64,000 nt of DNA, taken from assembly GCA_963931925.1 (NCBI GenBank), contig OZ007580.1:7818134-7882133 (forward strand), given 5' to 3'. Below are positions 37,101 to 45,701 of the stretch, piece by piece; position 1 is the stretch's first letter, and each line of letters begins with the position of its first letter. Origin of the DNA: Onchidella celtica (taxonomy: Eukaryota > Mollusca > Gastropoda > Systellommatophora > Onchidiidae). The notes under the pieces are model-generated. The model made no database searches and was not told where the DNA came from. It saw only the letters and a program-made list of their open reading frames with translations. Made by a program: the position numbers and the translations under genes.

Positions 37101-39817
37101 GTGATTTAATTTGTCACAAAGCATGCTTGAGTTTGAGGTTGATGTTGCGTCGGCACGATAGCGGCCGCTTTGCGCCCTTCATGGTCTATTTTGAGTACAC
37201 ATTCTTTATTTATGTTTTGACTTGATGCTGTGGGATGTTCAAGCTTTTCTATTTCTGTGTCATTTCAGTTGACCCACTGGATGCCCCAGATTATTACACA
37301 GTCATTCAGACTCCCATGGATTTCTCAACAATGCGTAAAAAGCTGGAGGTAGGAAGCTACCATGTAGCCTCTCGACATTAGTTTTGCTTACATGCTCTTT
37401 GATCTTTCTGTGAAGCCATCTTATAATAATGCCTGTGTTGGCCTGGAAAGGCCATCGAAGCTTTGTTAAATTTTTCAAATGCTAATGGAATGCTTCACTT
37501 TCTTGTTTTGAAGTGATTTGCTAGGTTCTTTTTAGGCCTCTGTCTAAAAAGCAGAAACGTTAACGTTGTTACGATAAACATTATTTGTTTTGACGTTTGT
37601 TTTTGAATTAAACTGGTGCCGGCCATTCATGTTCATGTGTAACTTTAAGATACCATGTAATGTTTGTTTTTATTGAAGGAAATGACAGCGGCAGGGCGTG
37701 TTTGGGGTCTGTAGGAAATGATATAAAGCTCAGGCTGCTTTGGCAACACTTTGCATTTTATGTCCAGGAGATCAGGTCTATCTTTCAAAATAAAAAATCG
37801 TCATTGTTTGAATGTTTCAGGCTGGCCAGTATAGGAGCTTTGAAGATTTTCAGTCAGACATTGACTTGATACGCACGAACTGTTACCTGTACAACAGTGA
37901 AGGGACAAAGGTTCGGAGAGACTGTGATGAGGTGATGGCCTATTATAGATTGGAACTGGCCAAACTGCATGAGAAGCAAGTCAGTAAGGTAAATAGTTGT
38001 GCCAGTTCGATTGCAGGTGCTGTTTAGCATTAGTAAAGTGGGGAAGACAATTGTGGATTCAGCCAGAGAGAGGTAATATTAGGGGGGAGGATTATTGTTA
38101 TGATCTGAGAAGAGAGCTGAAAACAGAAGACTCTGCTATGATCTTGTGCACAAAGATCTGGTTATAGTGTGAGCTAATTTCTGAGGTTTGTAATTTTAAT
38201 TAGATTTCTTATCTTGTTGGGAAATTGACAACAGCATATAAAACTGATCCACGCTCAGGTGAGTCTCTTTATTCTGACAGTGCTGGTACTAATCAAATTT
38301 AGGTCTTCTGTCACTTGAAACAGTTTCTCGCGGTAGCTCAGATGATTATACGTGACATTACCAGAGACCTGTGTGGATTGTCCTGCCACCTGCCCCATAT
38401 CGATTGAGCTTATTTTCTGTCATACTGTCATCAAAGTTTCAGGTCCACGAGACTACCAGACATATTGTATGATTGTATATATATACAGTGCAGTCCCCAT
38501 AATTCACAGTTGTCGGGAATTGGATTACACTTAGATTTACCTATCATGCTGTTTGCCCCATACCATACATGTAATTTACATCCCCTTGCAGATCCCCCCC
38601 CCCCCCCCCGCCCCACCCCCAAAAATCACATTTTTCTTCTATTATGTTTATTGTGGGTCCAATTCTCTCTTGTTTGAAACAGATTTCATGAAAATCCATC
38701 AAGAGATAAGGAAGATAAAGGGGATAAACTGTAAAGGTTCTGTTACACTGGTATCAGAATCACGATCCGACTCGATCTCTGAATTTGACCTAGATCTAGC
38801 ACCATCGGACCATTCATTTTCAGAAGCTTCTAGATCCAGATCTTGATTTTCCTCATGATCGGAACCCTCCTTTGAACTAGATCTATCATTAAATTCTCCT
38901 CAATCATTTGTCTAGCTTTTTCTGATGTCAAACGCCGAGGTCGAGCCATCCTTACTATACAAAATGTAAACATGCCAGCTGTTCGCGTGTTTGACTGAGC
39001 GCAGTCAAATGTCCCTGTTGACACAACAAATGCTATCCCTCTAGGTACAGTTTGAGACCTTCTTTTGTTCCTTTGTTCGTGAATTCGTAATCTCGTGTTT
39101 TTCGTTCAATAAATCAATGAAAACCGCTCGTAAAATAGACAATCTCATCCACCGTTGCCACAGGTCGCTCGCAAATCCTGAATGACTTCCTACCGCTGCC
39201 AGTGGTCAATTGTGCTGGATGAGTTAATGTCAAAGCCGTTGTGGTATAAGTTGACCTGTTTGATAGAGCCTTCTTTTCCTGTCACATAGAAAGTTGCAAA
39301 GACATAACAGGACAAATAGGAGCGAGCTATGATAATTTTACAACAAACACTGTTAGTGACAGTAGTAACTTAAGCATTTTGCAACTTATTGGACAAATTC
39401 AGTACTGAGTGTGACTCAGATAATAAACGTTTTTTATTTAAACATTGGGATGTCGTATATTATGTTACAAAACCATTCTCCAAATTTCATGTGTTTATGT
39501 TAATAAACAAAAGTGCAGGGCTTTTTTTGAAAATACCTTTGAAATGGCCGGTCCACAGGTATGGTGTGAGGTAAAATGACTGGTAGTCAGTGAGTTAAAA
39601 ACTTTCATATCAATGTTGAGGTATTTGAGCAAAATGATGATTTTCATATCTGTTACCTAGTAAATGCATCATAATTTTTAAAAACTTTTTTTTTATTTCG
39701 TCATGGCATTATATATAAATCTCTATCCTTTTCTGGTTATTTTGATAGGCTTTTCTGCAAAATTCATCACCTCTCAAGTGGACAAAGATGGATGACAAAA
39801 GTCTGCCAAAGGTGTGA
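5214..39817 (+). CDS. EMSY: EMSY orthologue with C-terminal bromodomain (3' 24 exons)
   Basis: EMSY is a nuclear chromatin-associated repressor that in vertebrates binds BRCA2 and works with Sin3/KDM5-type complexes. The window holds 24 exons joined in one frame (3,671 coding bases, about 1,222 residues); the ENT-domain exons lie upstream. Islands shared with human EMSY occur in the same order: SPTSNVVVLPSG, SPVKITISK, KVILVTS across an exon junction, KPTIQIKQEG then KIITQSGTSKILPKP, SKPNVIVVQKTQ, DTQTGLFYQ, and an acidic LNAIETDTEIGSSSQS. Between them the protein is low-complexity Ser/Thr/Gln/Pro, as in the family. Every junction has GT-AG borders and compatible phases. After the acidic island, where human EMSY stops, the frame runs into a KRKRK patch and a bromodomain (about residues 1,083-1,190 of this fragment). 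Identification as EMSY is firm. An extra exon between 11751 and 13162 may be missed, and the last exon is the least certain. Confidence 0.9.
6091..6403. mobile_element. hAT-like MITE
   Basis: The 313-bp element begins CAGGGCTGGATTAA and ends with the inverted partner TTAATCCAGCCCTG. CAGGG ends are typical of hAT. The flanking 8-mers CTGATATC and CTGGCATC agree at 6 of 8 positions, fitting an aged 8-bp target duplication. No coding capacity. It lies in the EMSY intron just after exon 2. Confidence 0.75.
7650..11751 (+). CDS. EMSY: EMSY exons 4-9 of the window
   Basis: Exons are 7650-7768, 8303-8501, 9148-9312, 9753-9896, 10787-10914 and 11605-11751, with phases fitting throughout. Exon 5 ends SKPTIQIKQEG and exon 6 begins MKIITQSGTSKILPKP; in human EMSY these two blocks are adjacent, so the splice join restores the vertebrate order. 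Exon 7 encodes GGKVLNITTPGGRVIATTTK and a TLHLTAVK segment. Exon 8 encodes SKPNVIVVQKTQ, the most recognisable EMSY signature. Exon 9 encodes DIVGVVQKDAQGRHVLS and RRVIITTSGGSGEVKQ. Introns are 0.4-0.9 kb and mostly without recognisable repeats. Exon 9 ends in phase 0 with a GTTGGT donor. Confidence 0.9.
11752..13161 (+). other. EMSY: EMSY intron, no recognised exon
   Basis: This 1.4-kb intron lies where human EMSY has extra sequence before its KPKPVTFQATVV block, so a small exon could be hidden here, but none with good borders and compatible phase was found. The open frame near 11841-12026 on the minus strand has no family signature. The rest is AT-rich with T-runs. Confidence 0.5.
13162..17291 (+). 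CDS. EMSY: EMSY exons 10-15 of the window
   Basis: Exons are 13162-13279, 13692-13754, 14074-14293, 14785-14831, 16023-16171 and 17180-17291. Exon 10 encodes PVSIIHRGRADSEGKTSSLL, placed like the vertebrate segment that ends in a predicted helix (LLAELIQAAG). Exon 12 carries DPYDFENTESIPQG and an acidic DADDGGTEEEIAG stretch. The 47-base exon 13 ends in phase 1 and joins exon 14 to give VITLEQAMSLLNKESVDL, positioned like the human helical segment THIMQQALSS. Exon 14 is rich in Ser/Thr/Ile/Pro. Exon 15 reads VSILSATKTFVNETNRSDP. The 63-base exon 11 and 47-base exon 13 are supported mainly by phase and splice borders. Confidence 0.82.
16470..16700 (+). repeat. Dispersed repeat, copy 1 of 3
   Basis: A block beginning TTTTATGGCGCATTGGCATG, then GGCCATTTTGTGCCCTTC and CTATTTGGGCACACTTTC, recurs at 21238-21255 plus 22443-22640 (split by an LTR) and more weakly at 37142-37215. 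All three copies lie in introns of the EMSY gene and show no coding potential. The second copy sits between inverted ends (21109 and 22675), so the family is probably a non-autonomous DNA transposon. Confidence 0.65.
17365..18240. other. Repeat-like intron DNA between EMSY exons 15 and 16
   Basis: Starts with GGTGCCAGACCTCCGG, resembling the left end of the hAT-like element at 18474. A matching right end was not found. A run of about 17 C occurs near 17931-17947. No open frame of note. Confidence 0.35.
18268..18319. repeat. Near-perfect hairpin of a fold-back MITE
   Basis: The arms TGTCAAAAATCCATGAAGTAG (18268-18288) and its inverted partner (18299-18319) pair with one mismatch around a 10-base loop. 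Flanking bases CATGAAAACCCAGC (18341-18354) match the right end of the element at 21109-22675, so both belong to one fold-back family. Confidence 0.8.
18474..19111 (+). mobile_element. hAT-like non-autonomous element with transposase-like stub
   Basis: Ends are CAGGGTTGCCAG (18474) and its inverted partner CTGGCAACCCTG (19111), with TCTGTT directly flanking both sides. The interior has a GC-rich stretch full of CCGG (18490-18600) and a 62-codon frame from ATG at 18788 (MAKMAFLDRKGSELLLQKLD). That frame reads like the start of a transposon-encoded protein before it breaks at 18976. It lies between EMSY exons 15 and 16. The 638-bp length indicates an internally deleted copy. Confidence 0.7.
20066..24342 (+). 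CDS. EMSY: EMSY exons 16-18 of the window
   Basis: Exons are 20066-20500, 22964-23211 and 24208-24342. The 435-base exon 16 encodes DTQTGLFYQ, one of the best EMSY landmarks (human has DPQTGLFYR), then a Gln/Pro/Ser-rich region and a strongly acidic run DDEDYADDEEGEDEGD. Exon 17 encodes a Ser/Pro/Val-rich segment (LPSSAPSTVSSSSSTF). Exon 18 encodes VITLKLDELPTHQPDQEGDQ, aligning with the LLELNNFTSQQLDDEET region close to the human C terminus. The exon 17 acceptor is preceded by two 31-bp near-identical copies (22894-22924, 22929-22959), each followed by TTAAG or similar, so a second weak acceptor lies about 35 bases upstream. Confidence 0.88.
21109..22675. mobile_element. Fold-back DNA element interrupted by a solo LTR
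   Basis: Left end GCTGGGTTTTCATGTGTAT (21109) and inverted right end CATGAAAAACCCAGC (22675) bound about 380 bp of host element plus a 1,187-bp insertion at 21256-22442. A long imperfect hairpin occupies 21135-21235. The part right of the insertion (22443-22640) is a copy of the repeat at 16470. No coding capacity. Confidence 0.65.
21256..22442. mobile_element. Solo LTR (TGTCAC...GTGACA)
   Basis: This 1,187-bp insertion starts TGTCACGATCACGTG and ends TCGTGACA. TGGT lies on both sides (21252-21255, 22443-22446). Removing it restores the repeat copy seen at 16470 (TTTTATGG then GCGCATTGGCATG). The inner sequence has three diverged copies of a roughly 113-bp unit beginning TGGTCCCCA(C)TGGCACGACC (about 21858, 21964, 22077). 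No protein-coding frame, so it is read as a solo LTR. It shares only its ends with the LTRs at 32830 and 46015. Confidence 0.7.
23904..24096. repeat. Long hairpin MITE
   Basis: Two arms of about 90 bp pair around a short loop near 24000. The left arm starts GTAAGCCAGACCAAGGCTGG and the right arm ends CTTAGTCTGGCTTAC. Inner pairs include AATTATTATGCACCACGC with its partner near 24032. Non-coding, in the intron before EMSY exon 18. Confidence 0.85.
24343..26794 (+). other. EMSY: EMSY intron with hAT-like and hairpin remnants
   Basis: The intron contains CAGGGATGGCCAAACTTG at 24479, a hAT-like left end. 25137-25251 has inverted arms (TGCAAGACTCCGGTAACTAA and partner) around a loop of about 65 bp. 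Near 26030-26066 a CCTGGAATTCCAGG palindrome is followed by GCGGGAACCCTG, another hAT-like terminus. No open frame here has a recognisable family signature. Confidence 0.5.
26795..27763 (+). CDS. EMSY: EMSY exons 19-20: acidic tail and basic patch
   Basis: Exons are 26795-26921 and 27613-27763. Exon 19 encodes LNAIETDTEIGSSSQSTVPD, matching the acidic block at the very end of human EMSY (TAMEQDIDSSTEDG). Human EMSY terminates a few residues later, but here the frame continues. Exon 20 encodes a Ser/Asp-rich linker, the basic patch SSKRKRKHPSG (nuclear-localisation-like), and SWVKAAA. Exon 20 ends in phase 2 at a GTATTG donor, and the next base, in the exon at 36840, completes a Ser codon. The helix SWVKAAASLLMKVARFKG is therefore formed across the 9-kb intron, which argues that these exons are really joined. 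Confidence 0.85.
27956..29176 (+). pseudogene. LINE reverse transcriptase, N-terminally truncated
   Basis: The frame is open through the target duplication to a stop at 29176 and covers most of the reverse transcriptase plus the C-terminal region. Visible landmarks are EEQAGFRSNRSTTDQI, LDYEKAFDSIDR, GVRQGCLLSPFLF, the catalytic LDFADDLALL, YLGSIIDNKGG, LLYGCETW and RWRWIGHTLRR. The endonuclease and start of the protein are missing because of 5' truncation, so it cannot act alone. There is no C-terminal zinc knuckle, unlike the LINE at the right edge. These features fit RTE- or jockey-like invertebrate LINEs; the clade is not resolved. Confidence 0.9.
27956..29196 (+). mobile_element. 5'-truncated non-LTR retrotransposon (LINE)
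   Basis: A 1,241-bp LINE 3' portion ends in an ATG/GAT-type simple tail (29183-29196). A 12-bp target duplication, ATTATACAGTGG, lies on both sides (27944-27955 and 29197-29208). The truncated 5' end, simple tail and 12-bp duplication are typical of target-primed reverse transcription. The target was the left end of a Tigger-type MITE within an EMSY intron. Confidence 0.9.
30693..32487. mobile_element. DNA transposon remnant carrying a THAP stub
   Basis: Inverted ends ATGGCTCATTTTGCT (30693-30707 and 32473-32487) match at all 15 bases, with further similarity inward (GGGGGCGC near 30732 against GGTGGCGC near 32440, inverted). TCACA flanks both sides (30688-30692, 32488-32492). The element holds a THAP-like ORF start at 30859. 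The rest has no readable transposase. It may be a P-element-, ISL2EU- or Kolobok-type relative, all of which can carry THAP domains; which one is unknown. Confidence 0.7.
30859..30957 (+). pseudogene. THAP zinc-finger domain, N-terminal fragment
   Basis: The ATG at 30859 starts MPDYCIVPFCKNHGGYRHC. This has the N-terminal shape of a THAP domain, in which the first Cys pair is C-x4-C within the first 10 residues. A stop follows after 33 codons, before the downstream C-x2-H part, so the domain is incomplete. THAP domains bind DNA in transposases and in host factors derived from them. Its place inside an inverted-repeat element supports transposon origin. Confidence 0.6.
32580..35219 (-). pseudogene. 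Degraded Helitron Rep/helicase region
   Basis: Read on the minus strand from 35219, the region shows a Cys motif (LQCPSCHA ... MCCNDGKIKL), then after frameshifts the helitron-like block HRAYDALQYPILFPKGTDGW (ending 34244). After a stop come RLFQHFMVNAYAKNESERLQ (about 34120-34180) and LRADSYQNLKG. These match the order of the helicase-like N-terminal domain of Helitron transposases. The HUH nuclease and helicase parts are absent. The tail is a 189-bp tandem duplication (units from 32580 and 32769), and the second unit is split by an LTR. At least two frame breaks and several stops make it non-functional. Confidence 0.85.
32830..33985. mobile_element. Solo LTR (TGTCAC...GTGTCA), family copy A
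   Basis: This 1,156-bp insertion begins TGTCACAAATCCCAGACTGG and ends CACTCCACTCGTGTCA, flanked by the 5-bp duplication AAGAG (32825-32829, 33986-33990). The empty site is preserved in the upstream tandem unit (GTGAAGAGCTACATAC near 32632). No coding frame. The same family recurs at 46015-47219. Confidence 0.88.
35400..36200. repeat. Cluster of TCTAGATCTAGA-type palindromes
   Basis: Overlapping TCTAGA and AGATCT palindromes recur many times (near 35425, 35716, 35832, 35938 and 36170), often as AGATCTAGATATCTAGATC-like runs. The stretch lies upstream (minus-strand sense) of the Helitron remnant, with no open frame. Two related 50-bp segments (36068-36130 and 36201-36260) share GTGCGTGCAA and TGAATCC. 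Confidence 0.55.
36840..39817 (+). CDS. EMSY: EMSY exons 21-24: bromodomain and C terminus
   Basis: Exons are 36840-36922, 37269-37348, 37821-37988 and 39749-39817. With the end of exon 20 they encode a complete bromodomain. Helix Z is SWVKAAASLLMKVARFKG. The ZA loop runs WFTFPVDPLDAPDYYTVIQ, where WFTFP occupies the WPF-shelf position. PMDFSTMRKKLE forms the A-helix region, FQSDIDLIRTNCYLYN helix B, and helix C follows. The Asn of CYLYN is at the acetyl-lysine-binding position and the PDYY tyrosines are kept, so the pocket looks functional. Exon 24 adds AFLQNSSPLKWTKMDDKSLP and a TGA stop at 39815. It has a pyrimidine-rich acceptor (TTTTCTGGTTATTTTGATAG) and the right phase but no homology support. 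Confidence 0.85.
38486..38640. repeat. Tigger-type element, left-end fragment
   Basis: TA then CAGTGCAGTCCCCATAATTC, TCGGGAATTGGATTACACTT and TGCCCCATACCATACA match the left part of the MITE at 29203 and, inverted, the right end at 49386. A C-run lies near 38588-38602. No right end was identified, so this is a fragment. Confidence 0.65.
38727..38949 (-). pseudogene. piggyBac-like transposase, N-terminal stub
   Basis: From a minus-strand ATG at 38949 the frame reads MARPRRLTSEKARQMIEE. After a frameshift comes an acidic Ser/Asp/Glu-rich linker (KEGSDHEENQDLDLEASENE ... ESDRDSDTS). A short start helix followed by an acidic serine-rich linker is the usual N terminus of piggyBac-type transposases. 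The DDE domain is missing. It lies in the last EMSY intron, antisense to the gene. The family call rests on this architecture only. Confidence 0.5.
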
Positions 39818-42410
39818 AGTGAAGAATGGCACATTGGTATCTCAGTCTATCCCATGGGCCGAGTATTTTGGAAAGATAGTCACCTGACCATGTGCTCGGA
39901 AAACTGTGGAGAGACCGTATGTGCTGAAGAAAGGGAACACTGCTCTCCACTGCCAACATAGGAATCTCGTGTTAGTATGTGAATAACTCATTTCCAAAGC
40001 ACAAGGAAGCTGCCCTTATTGATTCAGGTACATTGACTCAGAGAAATGTCCATACACTTTGATGGCCATTAACTCGAATATCTTTTGTGACGTCCTGAAT
40101 ATTTTACTTAATTGGATTGTTCAGTGAAACTAAGGATGATTCAGTTTCTCATATTTGTGTTTGATATCATACCCCATCAATGAATCTAGTAAATTTGCAT
40201 GTCCACTGCCATTGTACTCCATATGTACAGTCAACTCCACTTATTGGAGTATGATTGGTTCGCATGCATAATTGTTATGTTAACCAAAATGTGACATTAT
40301 CTGGTCGTGATCTTGAGGCAAAGGACAGAACTTCTTTGGACTAAAAATTGCATCATTTGTCTTCTCTGCTCCCAGCGCAACCACGCATCACCTAGCTACG
40401 TTCAGTAGATGACAAGTACATAGGCCCATTGCGCATATCGGCCATCTTTGATGTAAGGACCGACGGATCACCATGGCGATTGTAGCATTGATTTTGATTT
40501 GTTAGCTGATTTGCACTGCAAGCACTTGAGGCGTAACGAACCCACTGGTGGCGAGCTAAAAGTAGTTCACTACAGTAAACAATGGCACGTGTGTACATGC
40601 ACATGGGAGACGATCGGTCAATTCCTTCACTTCCTTTCCCTTGTTTACATGGATGGTAGGGAATATGACCAGCTTGGATCCATCCTTCCACCCCTGTCAT
40701 AACAGTCAACTGCAATACAACCAGCAGCCATTTTAACCGCTTAGACATATCTCGAAGGTACACTCATCAGCTGATCCACCAGCCATCTTGGGTGTCGGAA
40801 GAACAAGGCAAACACACTCTGTGATGTCATTCGCAATGGGCCTATTGCCACTATTCTTAGTCCTCACCATTCTTAGCATTAAAATAGGAACATTGCACGC
40901 AGCGTAAACAGAATGGCCAATTGACCCATAAATGAGGAGGGTATAAAAAGGAAGTGTATCAGGAGCTATGGTGATACCCACAACCAGTGTTAACATACCA
41001 AGACATGCCTAAAATGGGGGAGATTTTTCAGAAGTTTCGGAACACCCAACATTCTTACCCATTGGGTTTGGGTGAAAATTGTTTAAAATTGATACAGTGG
41101 ATTCATCTAAAAGGAGAAAACTAAGTCCCTTGTCATTGCTACTGAATAGAGCATCCGATTTTTGTTTCAAGTCACTTTGTTCCTTTCGATGAATAATCCA
41201 CCCTATGTGGTCGTGCATGATGTTGCGTATGTGGTAATGCTTGCTCCCAGTTCTCTGTAGTGACATTGTCATTCCACCAAGTGGCAGTTCATTTTAACAG
41301 CTGTCATAAAATGTAGGAGCTATAACTTCAGAAATGTGTTTATTGCCCATGGAAACTTCATCACTGATTAACGGGTCAGTTTGCCTCAGAAGCTTGCCTG
41401 TTGTATCAGTGGGTGAAACACTGCAGATTGAATTTTTCTTATTAACCCAATCCTGCTTTATGTGATCCGATGCGTCATCCTCGCATCTGCCTAACGCGAC
41501 TCGATGTGACCATGCTGACATCTACTCAGTGCATCTCCTATCAATATGCTGTTTATAAAGTCTCTTAGCAGCCAGATCTCATTGGCAGCCTGATTTTGAG
41601 CTAAGTCATATTAAAAATGAGATATCTGCTCCTCAGTTAGAAAAAAAAACTGGAATTTAGGTGCATCTAGCTTGCAAACTTTTTTTTTTCAGTGAAGTGT
41701 TAAAATCATCAAACATTTACATTTTGGTACCATTTTCATCAAAATTGGATAATAATTATATGCTCAAATATTTTTTTAGAAGATCAGTGGTCAGGAAATT
41801 AAAGTTATTTCCCTTTGTCTTAGGCATCTGGGCAGGAAGCGTGGGAAGCTCTTTAGGCATTGGGCTGCTATTTTTGCACCAGCTTTAGACAAGAAAGGGT
41901 TAAATGCAGAGAGGCACAAGGGGTAGTTTGATGGCATCTACATGTATAGTTATATGTTATACATTTCCATCTGCCTGTCCAGCCAGTGACTGTTTAATCA
42001 AGAGCCAGGCACTGGTAAAGATAACACGCCTTCTGAAAACCTTCAAGGTTGCTGTTCATGAGAGGTACAATTTTCCCTTTGCCTTCCTTTTCAGCATCAT
42101 CTGAACGATGAAAAATAGTGTGCAAAGTATTTGTTATTGTATATGTTTTTTTATTTTATTTTTTATTCCCATGATTGATGACATGTCAGACAGCTTTTAC
42201 AACTGAATGCTTGTCAACTTATGGAAAGCTAATGATCTTCTTAGACTAGAACTGTAATTTTTTCACAGCAGTAGACTTAAATTTTTTTGGCAGCTTCATC
42301 AGTGTTGAAATTTTGCCACTGCCATAACATACATATGATCCATGGTATTCTTTCTTGTTGACAGTTTGTCACGTCTATGTGGCTGTAATCAAAGCTGTTG
42401 ATTAATGGTA
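39818..42410 (+). other. 3' flank of EMSY, no gene recognised
   Basis: This region probably includes the EMSY 3' UTR, though no polyadenylation site can be chosen with confidence. A Tigger-like terminus (CAGTCAACTCCACTTATTGG) starts at 40228 after TA. Inverted similarity between about 40410-40465 and 40790-40850 (GGCCCATTGCG, GCCATCTT) suggests a fold-back element. The minus-strand frames at 41009-41272 and 41294-41521 show no family signature. Confidence 0.4.
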
Positions 42411-42517
42411 CAGTGGAGTCCACGTAAATCGAACTTTGATAAACCGAATTTCTTTTAAATGGGAGTAATTTCAAAGTCTGTTTTTTTGTTCTATTCTTTA
42501 TGATTTATCTTTATTAA

Positions 42518-43288
42518 CCCATACCCCGCGCGCTACCCGTAAAGCCCGTTGCATGGTCAGTGACCTTATTCACGGAGAATCTTATCTGGGGTCACTGGCC
42601 CGTGCCACTATGCGATGACCACATACGCTGTCCACGTGGTTCAGTTTTTATTGATCGGTATGAAAACATTCGCTGCTATGCCTTATCATGCTTGTTAATG
42701 AATTAACCAGCAAAACCTTAGTCTGTCAGCCTCTAACCAATGATCTGACTTATGATTCCAAACTGACAGCTGTAGTTTTGGTGAGAACGAAGCATGATAA
42801 CTAGCCACGCCCTCCCAAGCCCTACACAAATGGTTTCATCCTGATTGACACATATTAATAAACCAATGTGGGCATTTGGGGCAAAGATTATTTCAGAGCT
42901 TGTTTCTGATTGGTTCTTAGATACAGACAACTCCAGATGGTGGTCAGCTTGTGAGAAAATGAGATAATATTGCAAATTTGTTGAGCAACAGTTCGCATGT
43001 CGATGTTACATCTTGTGAAAGTGTGGGGAGAGCCTTTGAAAGCTTAGTCTTTGTGATTCCGACCATTGGTTCAATGGATAACATGTCCATGTCACAATGC
43101 GTTTGATTTAGAAGAGATACAGTGAACAATAACACGGTGGTTACGTCTCAAAAAGGTCAGTGACCTGATGCGTGAAAATACGGCTTGCGCGTGGCGCGGT
43201 CAGCTTGACCTTCCCGACTTTTGCCGCCCGTACGGCGTGAGCGCTTGCGAGTCAATACCGACAATTGCCGCCCCTCGCAGGGTGAGGG
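42518..43288. mobile_element. piggyBac-type MITE
   Basis: TTAA flanks both ends (42514-42517, 43289-43292). The inverted ends CCCATACCCCGCGCGC and GCAGGGTGAGGG are similar with mismatches. CCC/GGG ends with a TTAA target fit piggyBac. The 771-bp interior shows no transposase. Confidence 0.6.
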
Positions 43289-45701
43289 TTAATCTTTCTT
43301 GTACACGTAATTCGAATTCAGACTGACCAGTTTCAGATAATTCGAAGTCATCAATAAAGCTTGCTCACTGCAACGCAACTTTGAATTTTTCTGCCCACTG
43401 AAAGCCTTATCACCCATGAAAGCCCGGCTCAAACACTTTTAGCACAATGATCCAGAGGAAGGAAAGGTTGGGGCGGTAATGTAATGCAGCGAACAGGGCT
43501 GCAACAGGGCGTGAAAAGGGGATGGGGGTGCAATACAAGTAGGGTATTGTTGCACTGCGTAATGGTCGTTCCTTGAAAAGAAGGTCAGCCAACCTTGCAT
43601 TTGAGGGAATATATGAGGGAATGGTTTTATCACTTGATGACGTTACAAGTAGGCCTATTAGTATGACAGTGGAACCCTGATAATACACCCACCCTTGGGA
43701 CCAAGCTCGAAAGGTTGTGTTATCAGGGGTCAACCATTTTTCTTGTACAGTCTCATGCAGATTTTCGGAAAAAGGCGTAGCGATACATTTGTGATAAAAA
43801 AAAAAGACAACATACATTTATTGTACTTATTAAAGGGTAAATGTATTAAACATACTCTACTTCTTAAGAGAGTTCTACTGATATGAACATACATACTGAA
43901 CTTTTAATGTCTTTAAAAAAAATCCAACATTGTCTTCTGTTTAAGATTATTTTTTCACATTTGTCCACAACCCTCTCCATGGCACAGAGGGTGTCAAAGT
44001 CCTCATCTGCTCCCTCCAAGGCCTGGAGATACCTCCTGATCACTGCCTGGCCTCTGCAGCACTAGGCCTGGCAGTGTCATCCTCCTCCTCCTCTTCTTTC
44101 CCCTCCTCCTCCTCGTTGACTCTTTTGACACTGTCAATAATGTCTTCTGTGGAGAGAGTTTCACAAGATACAAGCAGGTTGTTGTCTATGCTGTCATAGT
44201 TGGAGCTGATCTCCTCTCCAACAGAAATCAGGTCAGAGAGCCTGCTCCATAGGGACTGGTACTCCCCATTCCTCTCTGGCTCTGGCACAATCCTGGGTTT
44301 CTCTGGAGGAGAACTGAGCTGTTCTTTGAACCCTGCATGTTTGAAACAGTTGGAGACGCAGGACTCCGAAATATTATTCCAGGCACTGCGCAGGGTGTAG
44401 AGGGCATCCAAGACTAAAATGTTAAAAGAAGACTTCGAATCAGAAGACCTGGCTTGTGGCTGCTCCAAGTGGTTGATATACCGCTTCAGTGTGCGAGTGC
44501 GGTACTGGTGCTTCAGATTTTGAATAATACCTTGGTCACCAGGCTGAAGCATGGTGGTGGTTTTTGGGTGGGAGGAAGACCAGTTTGATAGCCTTTTAGA
44601 TTCTCCATGTGTGGGTGGGCAGGACAATTATCCACAAATGGTGCAATTTGCCTGCCTCTGCTGTTCATTTTCCTATCGAGGTTCCTGAGCCACCGCTCAA
44701 AGATGACAGAAGTCATCCAGGCTTTTTTGTTGGCGTCGTACTCCACAGGAAGCCTTTTCACATTCTTGAAGCACCGTGGGTGTAGAGACTTCCCGATGAC
44801 AAGGAGCGGCAGTTAGCCCATGCCTGACTTGTTGGCGGCCACAAGAACTGTCAGCCTCTCCTTTGGTAATTTACCGCCAGAGCAGATCTCTCCTTTAAAG
44901 GCCAGTGTCTTGTCAGGCAAGCATCGATAGAAAAGCCCTGTCTTACCATCAGGGGAGTATTCTCCTAGGATGTTTGAGAGGACGGATGAAGCCCAGTCAG
45001 TCACATGTTCCTGACTCACAGAGGCTGATTCACCACATATATGCTTCTGTGCAATTCCTTTGCGCTGCTTAAATCTATCCATCCAGCCTGGTGAAGAGAA
45101 CATAGAATACATACAAGAAAAGGTTAGATATTTGGCACTTATCAGTGGTAATTGCATTCATGGGAGGGGCAGTGTCTGGAGTATATGGATATGATATAGT
45201 ATGTCAATTTGAGTAGAGAAGTTATTTTAACCCCTCAGGTCTCTGCCTGCTTCAAAATTAAATGGTTTATATTCAAAATTGAGTAGAGGCTAAAGAGATA
45301 GAAAACATAACATTAACAGGTGTTATGTCATCTCTTAATAAATTGGCCCTACTCAGTTCTCTTCAGATTAAATTTGGCTCTTGTAGCTGTCAGTCACTCT
45401 TCAACACAAATAACTTAGGTCTTTTTCAAGGTTTCCAGTCTAGATTAATTAACATGTCATCAAAAACAAAAACACAAAAAAGTGTCACCGGTAACAAAAA
45501 TTAATGTCTAAGAGGGGTACGGAAGACTGAGCCGGTTTTTCACCTGTTATGCAATGCATTGCGCGATAAGCCGCCGACCCCTGTTGGAAAACTGAGCCGG
45601 TTTTTTGTTGTAGATATCGATTATGTTGTTTTCGAACTTTAGATCGATTAGCCTGATGTACCAATCCTAAAGTCACTGGACTGTACAAACATGATAGATC
45701 T

